Shown: piece by piece, positions 23,868-37,400 of the stretch
Layout: each line of letters begins with the position of its first letter
Numbering within the stretch: the first letter of the stretch is position 1
DNA from: Salvator merianae
Taxonomy: Eukaryota > Chordata > Lepidosauria > Squamata > Teiidae
Direction of reading: 5' to 3'
DNA: 64,000 bases
NCBI GenBank assembly: GCA_003586115.2
Contig: QVOM02000112.1
Span: 108,154,701 to 108,218,700, forward strand
Program-made: the position numbers and the translations under genes
Notes under the pieces: generated by a model
Told to the model about the DNA's origin: nothing
Database searches by the model: none
Seen by the model: the letters and a program-made list of their open reading frames with translations, nothing else

Positions 23868-24190
23868 AAGGAGATCTAATAGCACCCTAGAGACTAACAA
23901 AGAGAAAGAGGTAGCATGATCTTTCTTTCTCTTTGTTAGTCTCTAAGGCTGCATTCACACCTAAGTTTTAATCCAGCTTCAGTCCACCTTCAGAATGAGG
24001 GAATACACCAGCAAGCAGACTCATTTTCTTTCCACATTATCTAACCCAAAGGTAGATTTTCTGAGTTAGATAATGCCAGAAGGAAACTGTCAGTCACTTC
24101 CCTGATGTGTTCTCTCAGTCAGAATGTAGACTGAAACTGGATTAAAACTTAGGTGTGAATACAGTCTAAGGTGCTACTAGACCTCCTTGC
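23868..24190. repeat. Foldback element interrupted by a second foldback MITE
   Basis: The outer arms aaggagatctaatagcaccc / ggtgctactagacctcctt, with gagactaacaaagagaaaga and its mirror, form a hairpin. The right arm is split at ctctaag by the element 23948-24164. The outer motif (agcaccttagagactaacag) also occurs at 38370, so it is a dispersed family. Confidence 0.75.
23948..24164. mobile_element. Palindromic MITE, copy 1 of 3
   Basis: The left arm contains cacacctaagttttaatccag and the right arm its mirror, ctggattaaaacttaggtgtg. In the centre is a second hairpin (ttatctaacccaaaggtaga / ctgagttagataa). It is flanked by tctaag on both sides, a likely target duplication. It has no coding capacity. 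Relatives lie at 61677 and 62560. Confidence 0.8.
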
Positions 24191-24894
24191 TATACAGATC
24201 CAGCCTAACTTGGCTATGTCTTTGAATTTTACATATATTAATATATAATATAAAATCCAATACATTTAAATATAAAATCCAAGCAAAAAGTTCTCAAACA
24301 CCCCCCATATATGCATATCAAGCACATCTGCTCACGTCCGCAGAGCATCTGGCAGCTTTCAGGCCTGCTCCCACACTGTGCCTGTGTGAATAATCTTGTG
24401 CCTGAAGGAACTAAGGCCACAAGCAGCTGTTTTTATGACCAGGCCGCTGACAAAAAGGGCCCAGTACTGTAAGCACCACCTTCCCAGTAACACTGCCCAA
24501 CCAGGCAGGTAAGAGGGCAGAATGGTCTAGGCTGCAACCACTAAACCAGCCCCAAAGACAACAGTTTCTGATATAGACCTTATAATTTCTAGAACTGAAA
24601 GTTACAAACATCCAAGTGTAGTTATAGTCACAAGACTCACCCCTCCCAACAGCCAAACATTCAGGAAGGTTCCCAGCTGTTATTACAACCTTTCCCATCA
24701 GAGCAGACTTTAACAAAGCACCACCACCCCATCCATCTCTATTATCCAAAACATACTTCAGTATTCCAAAGGCTTCCCAGGCTAGAATCAGACATAACAA
24801 ATACACACAAATGCTATAAACCAAACCAGATGAATAACTACTTATGAATATATTAAGAATAGGATTATATGGATGTTAATGTATGTAATATGTG

Positions 24895-25480
24895 TAATAC
24901 TAAGAACATAAAGGAGTCCTGCCAGATTGGGCCATGGCCCATCTACTCCAGCATCCTGTCTCACACAGTGACCCATCAATTGCTTCTGGACATTCTGAAG
25001 CAGAAGACAAAGACAAAACCTTCACCTGCTTTCAATTCACTGCAATGGCCTTTAGAGGTGCCAAGCCTGACTCTCCAACCTGGAGGTAGCACTTAAACAT
25101 CAGTTTTGGTAGCTTTTGATACACCTGTCTTCCATGAATTTGTTGAACCTTTTCTTAAAGCTATCCAAGCCGGTTGTTGTCACCACCTCTTCTGGTAGTA
25201 AATTCCTTAGACTAATCATCTTCTGGTGAAAAAATACTTTCCCTTGTTGGTCCTAACTCTCCTGCCCATCAGCTTCATAGAGTGCCCCTGGTCCTAAAGT
25301 TGTGCAATAAAGAAAATAATTTGTCTCTATCCACCTTTTCCATACTGTGCATGATTTTATGGCCTTCAGTCAGGTCCCCTCTTTCAGACTTTTTTCAAGG
25401 CTGAAGAGGCCAAGACATTGCAGCCTGATTCCATAAGGAAGGTGTTCCAGTTCCTTGATCATTCTGATAATCAGAATCTT
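24895..25480 (-). mobile_element. CR1-type LINE 3' fragment
   Basis: Read on the minus strand it encodes the C-terminal reverse-transcriptase motif (LLPEEVVTTGLDSFKKRFNK-like) followed by the 3' UTR. On the plus strand its end appears as aagaacataaaggagtcctg, a very common reptilian LINE terminus. Confidence 0.75.
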
Positions 25481-25808
25481 AATATGCCATTAAACAAGTA
25501 AATGATTAAAGAAATAAACAAGCATATGAATGATTATATGTAAATACAAACGGTTATGTAAATAACTAGTTGAATAAGCAAGAAACAAGAACTAAGACTA
25601 TATGAATCACCATAGCACATGTACATAACATGTTGGCTATATATGCTGCAGGATATTTATGTGATTTTATGCATTATGTATCTACTAGCAGTTAGACTAT
25701 ATGTATAAATGTATGTGTGTATAATAGGAATAACACTATAACACAACCATCAGCCTTTCCCACTGGTCACCCACACCTGCTCCTTCCAGGCAGGAATGTT
25801 TTAATTGT

Positions 25809-26250
25809 GGCTAGGTTCACACCTACCTGCCTAGTCTGGTATTACAATACATATTAGGCTGGGTAACACCCAGCACACTAGCAGCCGTTCACACGTCGCT
25901 TGCTTGTACAACCCCATACCAGGCCAGCAACATGCAAAGTGCAAATGGCCCAGCCAGGGCAGGCTGGATTGCCATGGCTACATGCAAGGCAATATCCAGT
26001 GCATGCTCGTATGTTGCCATGGCAAGCGGGATGTTGTGCAGCTGCAGTTGCACTGCTATGCCCACGCACCATCCACACCCACACGCAACTCCTAGTGAGC
26101 TCATGGACAGCTTTTTAGCAGTCCGTGATGGGATTCGCTCTGGGGAGGTTTGCGGCAACTTCTACTGAGTTGCCGTGCATGTCCCCAGTGCGGATGGAGT
26201 ACTCCAGGCAGCGGCCTGGATCGCCCCACCTGCAAAGTGCAAAAAGGCCC
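25809..26250. mobile_element. Harbinger-like non-autonomous DNA transposon, copy D
   Basis: The ends are ggctaggttcacacc and aagtgcaaaaaggccc. The interior is closely related to copy B (gctgggtaacacccagcaca). Confidence 0.7.
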
Positions 26251-26599
26251 TGTGGCTTGTAACCATTCCCAGACTTCTATCTATTCTCCATCTGAGAATC
26301 ATCCAAAATCACATTGCTATCTGTTTAGTTCTCACAACAATAGACAGCCACCTGCACTGCTATGAGCACAAGTCAGCATACCAGTTCACACTACAAACAG
26401 GTCAAATTATAGTGGCATTGAATCTTCTGAGCCCACAAACCCAATACACAGTAAGATTGCCAACAGGAAAGCATGCAGGGACAATCAGGCCACGATACTA
26501 TGCCTGCTTCTCAGATCTACAACTTTTCATGCCACGTGCTGCAGAAATAAAAGTTCATTGGATTGTGGCACATGCTGCAGGCAGTATTATTCTCTAATT

Positions 26600-27000
26600 A
26601 CTTTTCAGAGAATCTGTGTCCCAGATATTCAGGGCCCAAGCCATTTGGGGTTTTATATGTCAGTGTCAACACCTTGAATTAGGCTCAGTAGTGAATTGTC
26701 AACCAGCACAGTTCCTTCGAGACTGGTATGGTGTGCATCTGGCCAGAAATTCCTGTCAGCAGCTGAACAAATGCATTCTGTGCTAGTTCCAGCTTCCAGA
26801 TAATCTTCAAGGGTATTGTGCATTACAGTAGTCTAGCCAGGAGGTTACCAGAGCATGGATCACTGTAGCCAAGTTGCCCTATCCAAGAAAGGCTGGAGCT
26901 GATGAACCAGCTGGAGACAGAGATAAGCATTCCTGGATACTGCTGCCTCATGAGCCTCAAGTGACAGTGTTGGAAATCATGACTCTATAAGACATGAAGA
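26600..27000 (-). mobile_element. L2-type LINE fragment
   Basis: Antisense of the L2 3' coding end (gggcccaagccatttggggt, ccttgaattaggctcagtag). It is homologous to 27420-27740 and 52040-52340. Confidence 0.75.
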
Positions 27001-27062
27001 AAGGGAATGTGATAATCTGACAGGCTGCTGGTTGGGCACAGGGAAAAAACCCAGCAGGATGC

Positions 27063-29690
27063 CACATTTATTTATTTATCTGCCCCATTTATACCTGAAG
27101 GTCTCAGGGTAGCTTACAGTAAAGCAATAAAAACAAAGTAAAAAACAATTTAAACAATAACAATGCTAAAAAAAACAACACTGGCTGAAAGGAGGAGGGA
27201 AGACCCTTCCATTAACCAGAAACCAGGGTAAAGAGGTGTGTCTTCCCTAATCTTCTGAATGTATATAGTGATAGTGCCTGATGCAGCTCAGAGGGGAGGC
27301 TATTCCATAATCTGGGGGCTATCACTGAGACCACAGGTGCCCACCCCCTTTAACTGCTGAAGGCAGTAGCACAACCTTGAACCCTCATTAGGAAGTCCTA
27401 AAGCAAGCAGGTTTATATGAGAGAAGGAGTTTCTTCAGATATCTGGGTCCCATGTTGATTTGGGCTTTATATATTAATATTAAGACCTTGAATTGAACGT
27501 GGCAGCAAATAGGTAGCCAGTGCAGTTCTTTTAGAACTAGCATGATGCGCATCTTACCAGCAGTACCAGTCAACAGTCTTGCTGCTGCATTCTGCACCAG
27601 CTGCAGCTACTGAACTGTCTTCAAGGGCAGCCCCACGTAGAGTGCATTACAATACTCCAGCCTGGAAGTTACCAGAGCATAGAATACTGTGGCCAAGTCA
27701 TCTCTGTCTAGAAAGGGCCATAGCTGGCAAATCAGCTATAGCTGGACATAGCCACTGTGTCTACCTGAGCTTCAGGCACAGAGTCCACGAGCATCCCCAG
27801 ATTCCATACTTGTTCCTTCCAATGCAGTACAACCCCATCAAGAACAGGATGCCTCCATATTTCACAGACCTGAGATCCTGTGACATCCAGCACTTCTGTC
27901 TTGTCTGGATCCAGCTTCAGTTCTTTGCCTGACATCTAGCCCATTACTGCCTCTAAGAACCTGACAAGCACCTCAACCACTTATCCTGATTCAGATGGCA
28001 CAGAAAGATAGAGCTGGGTGTCATGTGCATATTGATGGCACCTAACTCCAAATCCCCTGATGAAATTTCTCAGCAGCTTCATATAGATATTAAAGAGCAT
28101 GGGAGACAAAAGTGATTCCTGTGGAGGCTCTCAAGTTAATTCTCAGGGTACCAAGCAAGAATCTCACACAACCACTCTCTGATATCAGCCTTGAAGGTAA
28201 GAGTGGAACCATCACAATGCAATGCCTCCAGCTCCCATACTCCGTAGCCTTTCCAGAAGAAGACCATGGCCAATAGTATCAAAAGTTGCCAAGACATGCA
28301 GGAGAACCAACAGGGTAGTGCTTCCCTTGTCTTTCTCCCAGGGCAGCCAATGTGGTTTCAGTGCCATAACTGAACCTGAAGCCAAGCTGAAACAGGTCTA
28401 GATATTCAGTTTCCTTCAAGCATGCCTGCAGTTGTGTAGATACAACCCTCTCCAACACCTACTGAACTCATGCTTGCGTAAATCTGTTTTGTTTAACACT
28501 GTGTATCCTTATTGATTGGGCCACAGTTCATTCTGGGAAAGCTAGAAATGGAGAATGAATGGCTCTCATTTTTTCCTCCACCTGAGTGCTTTATCTCTTA
28601 AATTTGCCGATGCTACCTTTTAAATCAGTAGGTGACTTATTTGTATCTTAAGGTCAACAAGGAGGACGCTTCTCACCTGCTTGCTTTGTTGCAAAGGTGG
28701 GCATTGAAGAGAGGAGTTCATTTCCAAAAGCTCTACCCAGGATACCTCTAATGGCCATTTGCAGGGAGTTGAGAGCAGGCGAAGGTTTTGCATTTGTCTT
28801 CTGCTTGAGATGCCCAAAAGCAACTGGTGGGCCACTGTGTGAGATGAGATGCTGGACTAGATGGGCTATGGCCTGATCCAGAAGGGCTCCTCTTAATTCA
28901 TGGAGTGCAGGTATATTAATGGCTATAGAATGGATACCTGGATACTGCCTCCAGGTTGAAGAGACAGGTAGGATTGCCTCTAAAGGCCTTTTGTAAGGAG
29001 TTAAGAGTAGGCAAAGGTTTTACCTTGCCCCCAAAGGGAATGTAAGCCACTAGACAATAATTGTTTAAATCTTCTGAATACATGGAGGGCCTCTTGAGGA
29101 GGTAATGTACCAAGCCAGCAAGACAACTCTGTCTCTCAAGGAGATATTTGCCACTCCATAGATGCACCTGGTCATACTGTGTCTGCTAGCTTTTACCAGC
29201 CAAGAAGGGCAAGGGCTCAAAGAGCCCCTGCAAAGGACTTTTCTACATTCTCAGGCCACAATAATTGAAACTGATCCAAGATAAATAGAGTTTGTTCTCC
29301 AAGTGCCTTGCTAATTTATAACAGCACACATTGGGTGACCAGAGCCCTTGCTTTCTCAGGCCCATTGACCACTCGTAAGAGCTTAGCCGGACAGCTTCTT
29401 GAGAATGCAGTGGTGGCAGAGTAATAGCTTCTTTTTGTTACCACCACCACCAGTAGCACGTGTTAGGCAAAATAATATGCTCTACCCTATGTTTGGTCAA
29501 ACTCACAATGGGATTTTGACCCTCTAATTTCATTGCTCACAGCTCCATGGAGCTCCATGGAGTACCAAGGTGCTTTATGGACTCCACAGCTACTTGAGTG
29601 TACTTGGGAGCAATTGTGTCGATGGCCCTTTTCATCTCACAGTTCCACAGCAAGACCAGAGCCTTGGCAAGAGTGCCAACCAAAAAAACC
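27063..29690 (-). mobile_element. L2-type LINE, interrupted by CR1 sequence
   Basis: The 3' end starts at 27063 and degraded reverse-transcriptase segments follow on the minus strand ([49 protein letters not shown]). Coding sequence pauses near 28480 and resumes near 29030-29690 (LNNYCLVAYIPFGGK). The gap 28500-29030 holds a CR1-type 3' end in the opposite orientation. Confidence 0.75.
28620..29020 (+). mobile_element. CR1-type LINE 3' end inserted in L2
   Basis: Contains ctggactagatgggctatgg and cctgatccagaagggctcct, the plus-sense version of the terminus at 24895. A partial second copy of the same sequence follows at 28920-29020. Confidence 0.65.
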
Positions 29691-30467
29691 CCCAAAGCAT
29701 TCCGGAAGCATTCAACTTCCTGCAAATGGCCTATAGAGGGATCCTGCCTGTCTCTCCAGCCTGGAGGCAGTAGCTAGCATTAATTCTAGTAACCATTTGA
29801 TACACCTGAGCTCCATGAATTTGTCTAACTCTTTCTTAAAGCTGTCCAGGCAGGTTGCTGGCATCACTTCTTCTGGTAGTAATTTCAATAGACCTATGAT
29901 GCTCTGAGTGAAAGACTACTTCACCTTGTCATTCCTAACTCTCCTACCCATCAGCTTCAAAGAGTGTCCCCTCTAGTGTTGTGCAACAGACTAGGTGGTT
30001 CTCAATCCACCTTTTCCACACTATGTATGATTTTATATATTTCAGACCTCTTACAGTTGCAATCAAAATCATTCAACCCCAATTGCAAATTAGGCTTATC
30101 TGCAGAATTTACAAACTGTTAGCTGTTTGCAAAAAAACCAGTCGAACAAGAACAATGTAAACAGCTCAGCACAACTAATATAACAAGCAGTTTCTCCAAA
30201 TTCAACACAAAATGCTACTTTTAATGACTATTGCAGTCTCAGAAGTATTTAATCCCTGAACAGAATCCCTTATAAAAGCACACATATGCAAATCAGGTGT
30301 TGTCTCAAGCACACCTGATGCAACTAATCAAGGGCTTCAATAGTTGCATCAGGTGTGCTTGAGATAAAACACATCAATACCTGGACTGGTTAGGACATGA
30401 ATGTCAGTTTAGCATGAAGACTGGTTAGGGCTTTGTTAACCGTGATGTTTGACAGCATATTAGAAGT

Positions 30468-31491
<1,024 letters not shown>

Positions 31492-31567
31492 CACTGCTTG
31501 TCATGGAGAGGGTTGAATAGTTGCATCAGGTGTGCTTGAGATAACAACTGATTTGCACATATGCACT

Positions 31568-31789
31568 CTTATGAGCGTCCTCTACTGGCCTGTAGCTCCA
31601 GCCAACCTAGCTGTTCGAAAGCAAGTAATTGTAAGTAGATAAATAGGGAGCATCACATTGTGTGATGCCGAAGATAGACAGATGTAAGCCTTCGGGCGAA
31701 AAATAACCATGTAAGCGCTTTGAGTCAGCTTCGGCTGAGAAAAGCGGGGTATTAAAAACCAAGTTCTTCTTCTTCTTCTTCTTATGAGG
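31568..31789 (+). mobile_element. tRNA-type SINE inside the Tc1 right inverted repeat
   Basis: The body (31576-31781) begins gcgtcctctactggcctgta, carries a B-box-like gttcgaaag, a conserved 3' part (cagcttcggctgagaaaagc) and a (CTT)n tail. It is flanked by the exact 8-bp repeat cttatgag at 31568-31575 and 31782-31789. The interrupted Tc1 repeat resumes on both sides. Confidence 0.8.
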
Positions 31790-31883
31790 GATTCTATTCA
31801 GCGGGTTGAATACTTCTGAGACTGCAGTAGTCATTAAAAGTGGCATTTTGTGTTGAATTTGGAGAAAACCACCTGTTATAGTA

Positions 31884-32392
31884 GGACCTGTTCGCACTTA
31901 CGAGAGTAGAACATTCTAAATAGCACAGTTCGGGTTTGGGTATGGAGAGGGGTCTTCACACCTGTCAGCGCTGGAACACTCCGCAAGCTGACTAGCGCTG
32001 GATGAAGTGTGAATGGGAGTGCACTAGTTCAGTAGCTGTGTTTGAACCCAGAGGTACTGTGTTCAAACTTGTATCCAAAAAGGCCACCAGGGTCCAGACC
32101 CCAAGGTCCGAACCGGGGTGGGAACTGTTAAACTGTGCCTGAGTGGCCCCGCCAGCTCCACCCTGCTGCCATTTTGAACCCGGAAATGGTGCGAACACGC
32201 CTTCCCTGATCCTCATCTGATTGCACAGGTCAGGTTGGAGACTACACTTTAGTTGACCACAGCTGGCTGGATTCAGGTTAGCATCAGATGGGCTTCGATA
32301 GATTGCAGGTCAGCTGGGGCTGTTTGCAAGAGCGAATCTTGCATTCTAGCGAGCATCCTGGAACATACCACTCGCTAAGTGTGAACAGGCCC
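31884..32392. mobile_element. Harbinger-like non-autonomous DNA transposon, copy E, inside Tc1
   Basis: The ends are ggacctgttcgcactta and aagtgtgaacaggccc. The flanks are GTA (31881-31883) and TTA (32393-32395). Comparison with the uninterrupted left Tc1 repeat (gttatattagttgtg after reverse complement) shows that one TTA stood at the site, so the insertion duplicated three bases. Confidence 0.82.
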
Positions 32393-33689
32393 TTAGTTGT
32401 GTTGAGCTATTTACATTGTTCTTTCATCGTTTTTTGCAAACAGCTGACAGTTTGTAAATTGTGCAGATAAACCTAATTTGCAATTGTGGTTGAATGATTT
32501 TGATTGCAACTGTAAATGCTATCTTTCAAGACATTGCAGCCTGGTTTTGTACAGGTGTTCCAGACCCTTGGTTATTCTGTTTGCTCTTTTCTGCATTTTT
32601 TTTCAGTTCCACAATATTATTTTTGAGGTGTGGTGACTAGAATTGTACACAATATTCCGAATGTGGCCTCACCATAGATTTATAAAGAGGCACAATGACG
32701 CTTGCTGATTTATTTTCTATTCTCTTCCTAATTACCCCTAGCATATAATTTGCCTTTTTTCACGGCTGCTGTGCACTGGTCGACAAGTTCATTGAGCTGT
32801 CCACCAGAACCCCAAGACTCCTTTTTTGGTCTTTATAGCAACCTCAGGCCCCATCAGTTTGTAGGTGTATTTGGGGTTCTTTGTTCCAATGTACATCACT
32901 TTGTAGTTACTAAGATTGAAGCGCATTTGCTACTTCGTTGCCCACTCACCCAATATCATGAGATACCTCTCTGGAGCTCTTCACAATCTCTTTCAGTTTT
33001 TAGTACCCCAAATAATTTAATGTCTTCAGCAAGCTTTGCTGTCTCCCTGCTTTCCCCTACTTCTAGATCATTTATGAAAAAATTGAAAAGTGTCAGTTCC
33101 AGTACTGAACATTGGGGGAACCATACTTTTTACTTCCTTCCACTCTGAGAATTGTCCACTCTCTGTTCCTGACCATTAACCAGTTACCAAACAAGGACAG
33201 GATCTGTCCTCATATTCCATGGCAGATGGGTTTATTCAAGAGTCTTTGATGAGGGAGTTTGCTAAAAGCCTTCTGAAAGTCCATATAAACAATGTCAACT
33301 GGATCACCTTTATCCATCTGCTTGTTGACACTCTTAAAGAATTCTAACAAGTTAGTAAGGAAGGATTTACCTTTACAGAAGCCTTGCTAATATTCCTCCA
33401 ACAATGCTTGTTCCTCTATATGCATACTAATTTTATCCTTAATGATGGTTTCCATCCCTTTACCTGGAACTATTCATGTCTCTGGCCCAACAGCAAGAAT
33501 AACCCCTCAAACTCTGTTGCAGAGCGAACTGGCCACCTATTAAGAGACATGGCAGTTGTATGGACTACAGGGGCCTTCCTTTCCCTCCCCACCAGTCTGG
33601 AACTGTGCTGGACTGAATTTCCCAGGAGACAAAGCTGGGCAAGACGACCCCCCCCCGCAGTTCATCCACACAGGCCTCAGTATACATAT

Positions 33690-34481
33690 ATTTAAAGATT
33701 TTATTGATTACTCAAGCTGACTACATCAATGCACAAACAAAACATAAAGCAAAGACTAAAATCAACATGAATGGTCTTTCTGCACTCTCAACAAGTGACA
33801 CTTGACTCCACATAGTCAAGTCCCCTGAAGATGGATATTGCAGGCATATGCAAAAGCTCAGGTTCTAAACTGAACTCTAGACCACAGCAGAATGCCCCAG
33901 AAATTCTTTCCTCAGATGGTTATTTTTTTTTCCTTTTCTTAAAGCTTCAATTAAAAGCAAAGTGAAAAATATGAGATATTGTTCTTCACTTTACACTTAA
34001 TTGTAACATCATTCTACCCTTGCAGAGACATTTGGCAAAGACTATAATATTTCCTAGTAACACTAAGCAGTTTATATCAGAAAAGGCTTTTAGAAATATG
34101 ATTTCTATAAAAGTAAATTCATGGTTGCAGTTTGGAGAGAAAAGAACTACCACTGGAAGCTGCATGGTAGCAGCTCACAGAGCCATCTGATTCTTCTCCA
34201 TTTTTCTCAGCCTCTTCACAATTCTTCTTCCTGAAATGGATGATCTCTTCTTCAGACAAACCTAAGACTTTTCATATGTTAGAATAGTGATTTTACAGTT
34301 TGAATTAACTGTTTTGGATCATTTTTGCTTACTATCTAAATACTAAAGCAATATGAAAGAATACATGATTTGAAAAAAAAAGATCTAATCAGTGATACTT
34401 TGCACCTTTACTCTAACAGGTAAAGAAACAGATGACAGTGCCATTTTTTGGTTTTTTTAAACCATCTGTGAAAAGTATGAA
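33690..34481 (-). other. PARP4: PARP4 3' UTR and poly(A) signal
   Basis: After the TGA at 34484-34482 the first clear AATAAA on this strand is at 33705-33700. Sequence up to it is mostly unique-looking. A stretch at 34145-34260 is open on this strand, but it has no splice context and is taken as UTR. Confidence 0.6.
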
Positions 34482-37400
34482 TCAATCCCCATTTTCTGGA
34501 ATATGCAGCAGCTTCTTAGTTGCTGAGTCCCAGGTTTTTCCAAGTTCAAGACGCTGACATATAGCTGGGAATCCTTGTTCCGTTTTTCTTGCCCATTCTG
34601 TTGCTTTTTTAACTGGTTCAAGAGCCCTGGGAGAAAGGAAACATGGAAATGGTCACACTGATCTGGAAACAGCATCTTGGCTACCACAGCAGCAAGGCAG
34701 CACATAATTGCTCCTTTTGTCCAAGGACATGGCATGAACATCCCCATGCAGTTGGCCAGTCCTCAGTTACAACAACGGATGGAGTTTCCTTTTTTCTTTT
34801 TTTTTGATGCACTGTAGTATGGTTTGGGGCGGCACTTAAGCAGCATGCTTGCCTACTTCAGGCTTTATATTTTATTTGTTTAATTTACAAATTTCTTTAC
34901 ATCACCCTTCACAACAGTCTGAGGGCACTCCACATCTCAATATCAGAAAAACTTAAAATGAAAATATATAAGCATAAAATTAAAATAAAGGAAAATCAAA
35001 GATGAACAGAGCAGGGCAACAACAAGAAAATGATTCACAGAAAACAAGGCCAGTCAGTCATCCCAAACCCCAAGTGAACAAATGAGTTTTCACCAGGCAT
35101 TGGAACATAATTAAAGAAGGTGCGTGGCGAGCCTTTGTAGGAAGGCAGTTCCATAGTATGGGGGCTACCACCAAGGAAAACCTATTTTTGGCAGCATTTG
35201 CATGGCTCTCCTCTAACAATGGAATTGCTGGGAGGTGTTTCTGTGAGGATCTCAACTGACAGTCAGGTCTGTTTTGGAAAAGATGCTCATTCAAATTATT
35301 TGGATCCCAAGTTATATAAGGCTTTATAAAGCCAACGTTCAAACCCTGAAGTGGGCTTGAAGCAAAGAGGAAGCCAGAGCAGATCTTTAAGAGCTAGAGT
35401 GATATGACTCTGACATGGCAGTCCTGTCAGCACACTAGCTGCAGTATTTTGCACGAGCTATAGCTTCCAAACCCTCTTCAAGGGCAGCCCCACATAGAAT
35501 GCTTTGTAGTAATCCAACCTGGAGGTCACAAGGGCATGAATCAGTGTGGCCATATATCTCCTTCTGCACTTACTGGCATCGTAGTCCAGCGTGGGCCTAG
35601 CCCACTTCTAGGCCTCTCTCTTCCACACTCTGCTGTCTGGCATGCTGTATCAGCATTGGCTGCATAGACCAGGATATCAGTAGACCTGCTCTACTGATGG
35701 TCTAGGGATCTCTGGAACAGAACAGGGAGGTGTGCAGAAGGGTGCACATCTCCTGGATCTGGTTTAATAGGGGGATCCATTTTGGCAGCGCACCAAATTA
35801 TACTCCTGAAATAAGTGCCTCTGGGGCTCTGAGGCTAGGAACTTTTGTTCTTGGCTGCTGGAGCCCTTGCAGTAGGTTCCAAAGCTCACATGAGCTTCAG
35901 GATGGCGTGGGGGCTGTCCAGAAACAGGCCGTCCAGGTGCAGATGACCTTTTTCCAGGCCAGCTGGATCAGTCCAGCCCTCGCAAGTGTCTGTCACGAGA
36001 GAACTTTAGCTATCTTACCAAGCAATGATGACAATATGCCACTATTAGTCACAACTGTCACCTGAGCTTACAAGGACAAAGATTGATCAAGAAAAATACT
36101 CAAGCTTTGCACTTCTTTCTTACAGGGGTGCATAATTCTGCCCAGGAAAGGAAACCTTTCCACTTCCCATACTGCTGGAATAACCATGGTGCAGTTTGTG
36201 CAGCATACCCCAACACACATTTCTCAAGTTTGTGGCTCTCCCAGGCACAAAATGCATCAGATTTTTTATTACAGTCTTAGCAGCAGTTGAAGAATCTGGC
36301 AAGGCAGTGTGCTGAACAAACCTAGTCAGCCTTCTTTTTCAAAGACTAATCCCCCCTCTTTTTTTTTTAGGGCTTTCAAGATCAGATATCTGGTTTTTCA
36401 ATTATGGGTCAGCCTGTACTTAGGAATCTTCCCTTTCTGAATACCAAATCCTGTGGTAATGTCCATCGTATGTGAACTTTAGCGATTACTGTATGTTTTA
36501 ACTGAATATAGTGCCAGTATTGTGGATCCGTGTATAAGTGATTCAAAGGTTTGTGCTTTCTGGTGAAAACTCTAATTTGGTTCCATTACATACCAAGATG
36601 AGGGAGAATCATCCAATTTTGTGAGAGATTTGAAGACAAGGCCTTCCAGCTTGTGGAAACGTACAATCTGCAGCACCAGAAGGGTAGCAATCAGTTGCAG
36701 TAGCTTTTCTTTTCCCTTGGGACCTGGATGAATAGGGATGATATAAGTACTTTGTTACATTTTGCATTAAAGAGTCTGGCAAAGATCTAGGATTCCTCTA
36801 TGAGCCACTAAAATTGCAAAGATAACTGTTTTAACAGAAAAATAACTTGTGTCATTGATTTTATACTAAGGCTGTAATTCCGTGCGTGTGATGGCAAAAG
36901 GTCATTAACAATGATATGTGAGATCGTGACAAAATATAACAGTCTCCAGCATCTAGTAAATCATATAAACTGACAATTCAGTCTACAAGTTCAGCTGAAA
37001 TCAATTGGACTTAGGTTTGTTACAACTACCTTCCCATACTAATTTCAGCTGGAATTAGTGTGAATTATTGCTGTTGTTCAGTTGTTCAGGTCATGTCCAA
37101 CTTTTTGTGGCCCCCATAGAGCCTAGCACTCCAGATCTAGCACCTTCAATGTCGTCTCAAATTTGCCTAAGCTCATGTTCATTGCTTCCATGACACTATC
37201 TATCCATCTCATCCTCTGTCGTCCCCTTCTCCTTTTGCCTTCAGTCTTTCCCAGCATCAGGGTCTTTTTCAGTGAGTCCTGTCTTTTCATTATGTGGCCT
37301 AAATATTTGAGCTTCAGCTTCAATATTTGTCCTTCCAATGAACAGTCAGGGTCAATTGCCTTTAGCACTGAAGTGTGAATTCTAATGCGGTTCTCACGTC

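Noticed and set aside
26175..26597. 140-codon plus-strand open frame
   Set aside because: It crosses from Harbinger-like element D into flanking intergenic DNA, has no similarity, and its composition is not gene-like.
34145..34262. Open minus-strand stretch with acidic and Ser-rich residues
   Set aside because: It lies after the PARP4 stop codon without convincing splice sites. Treated as 3' UTR.
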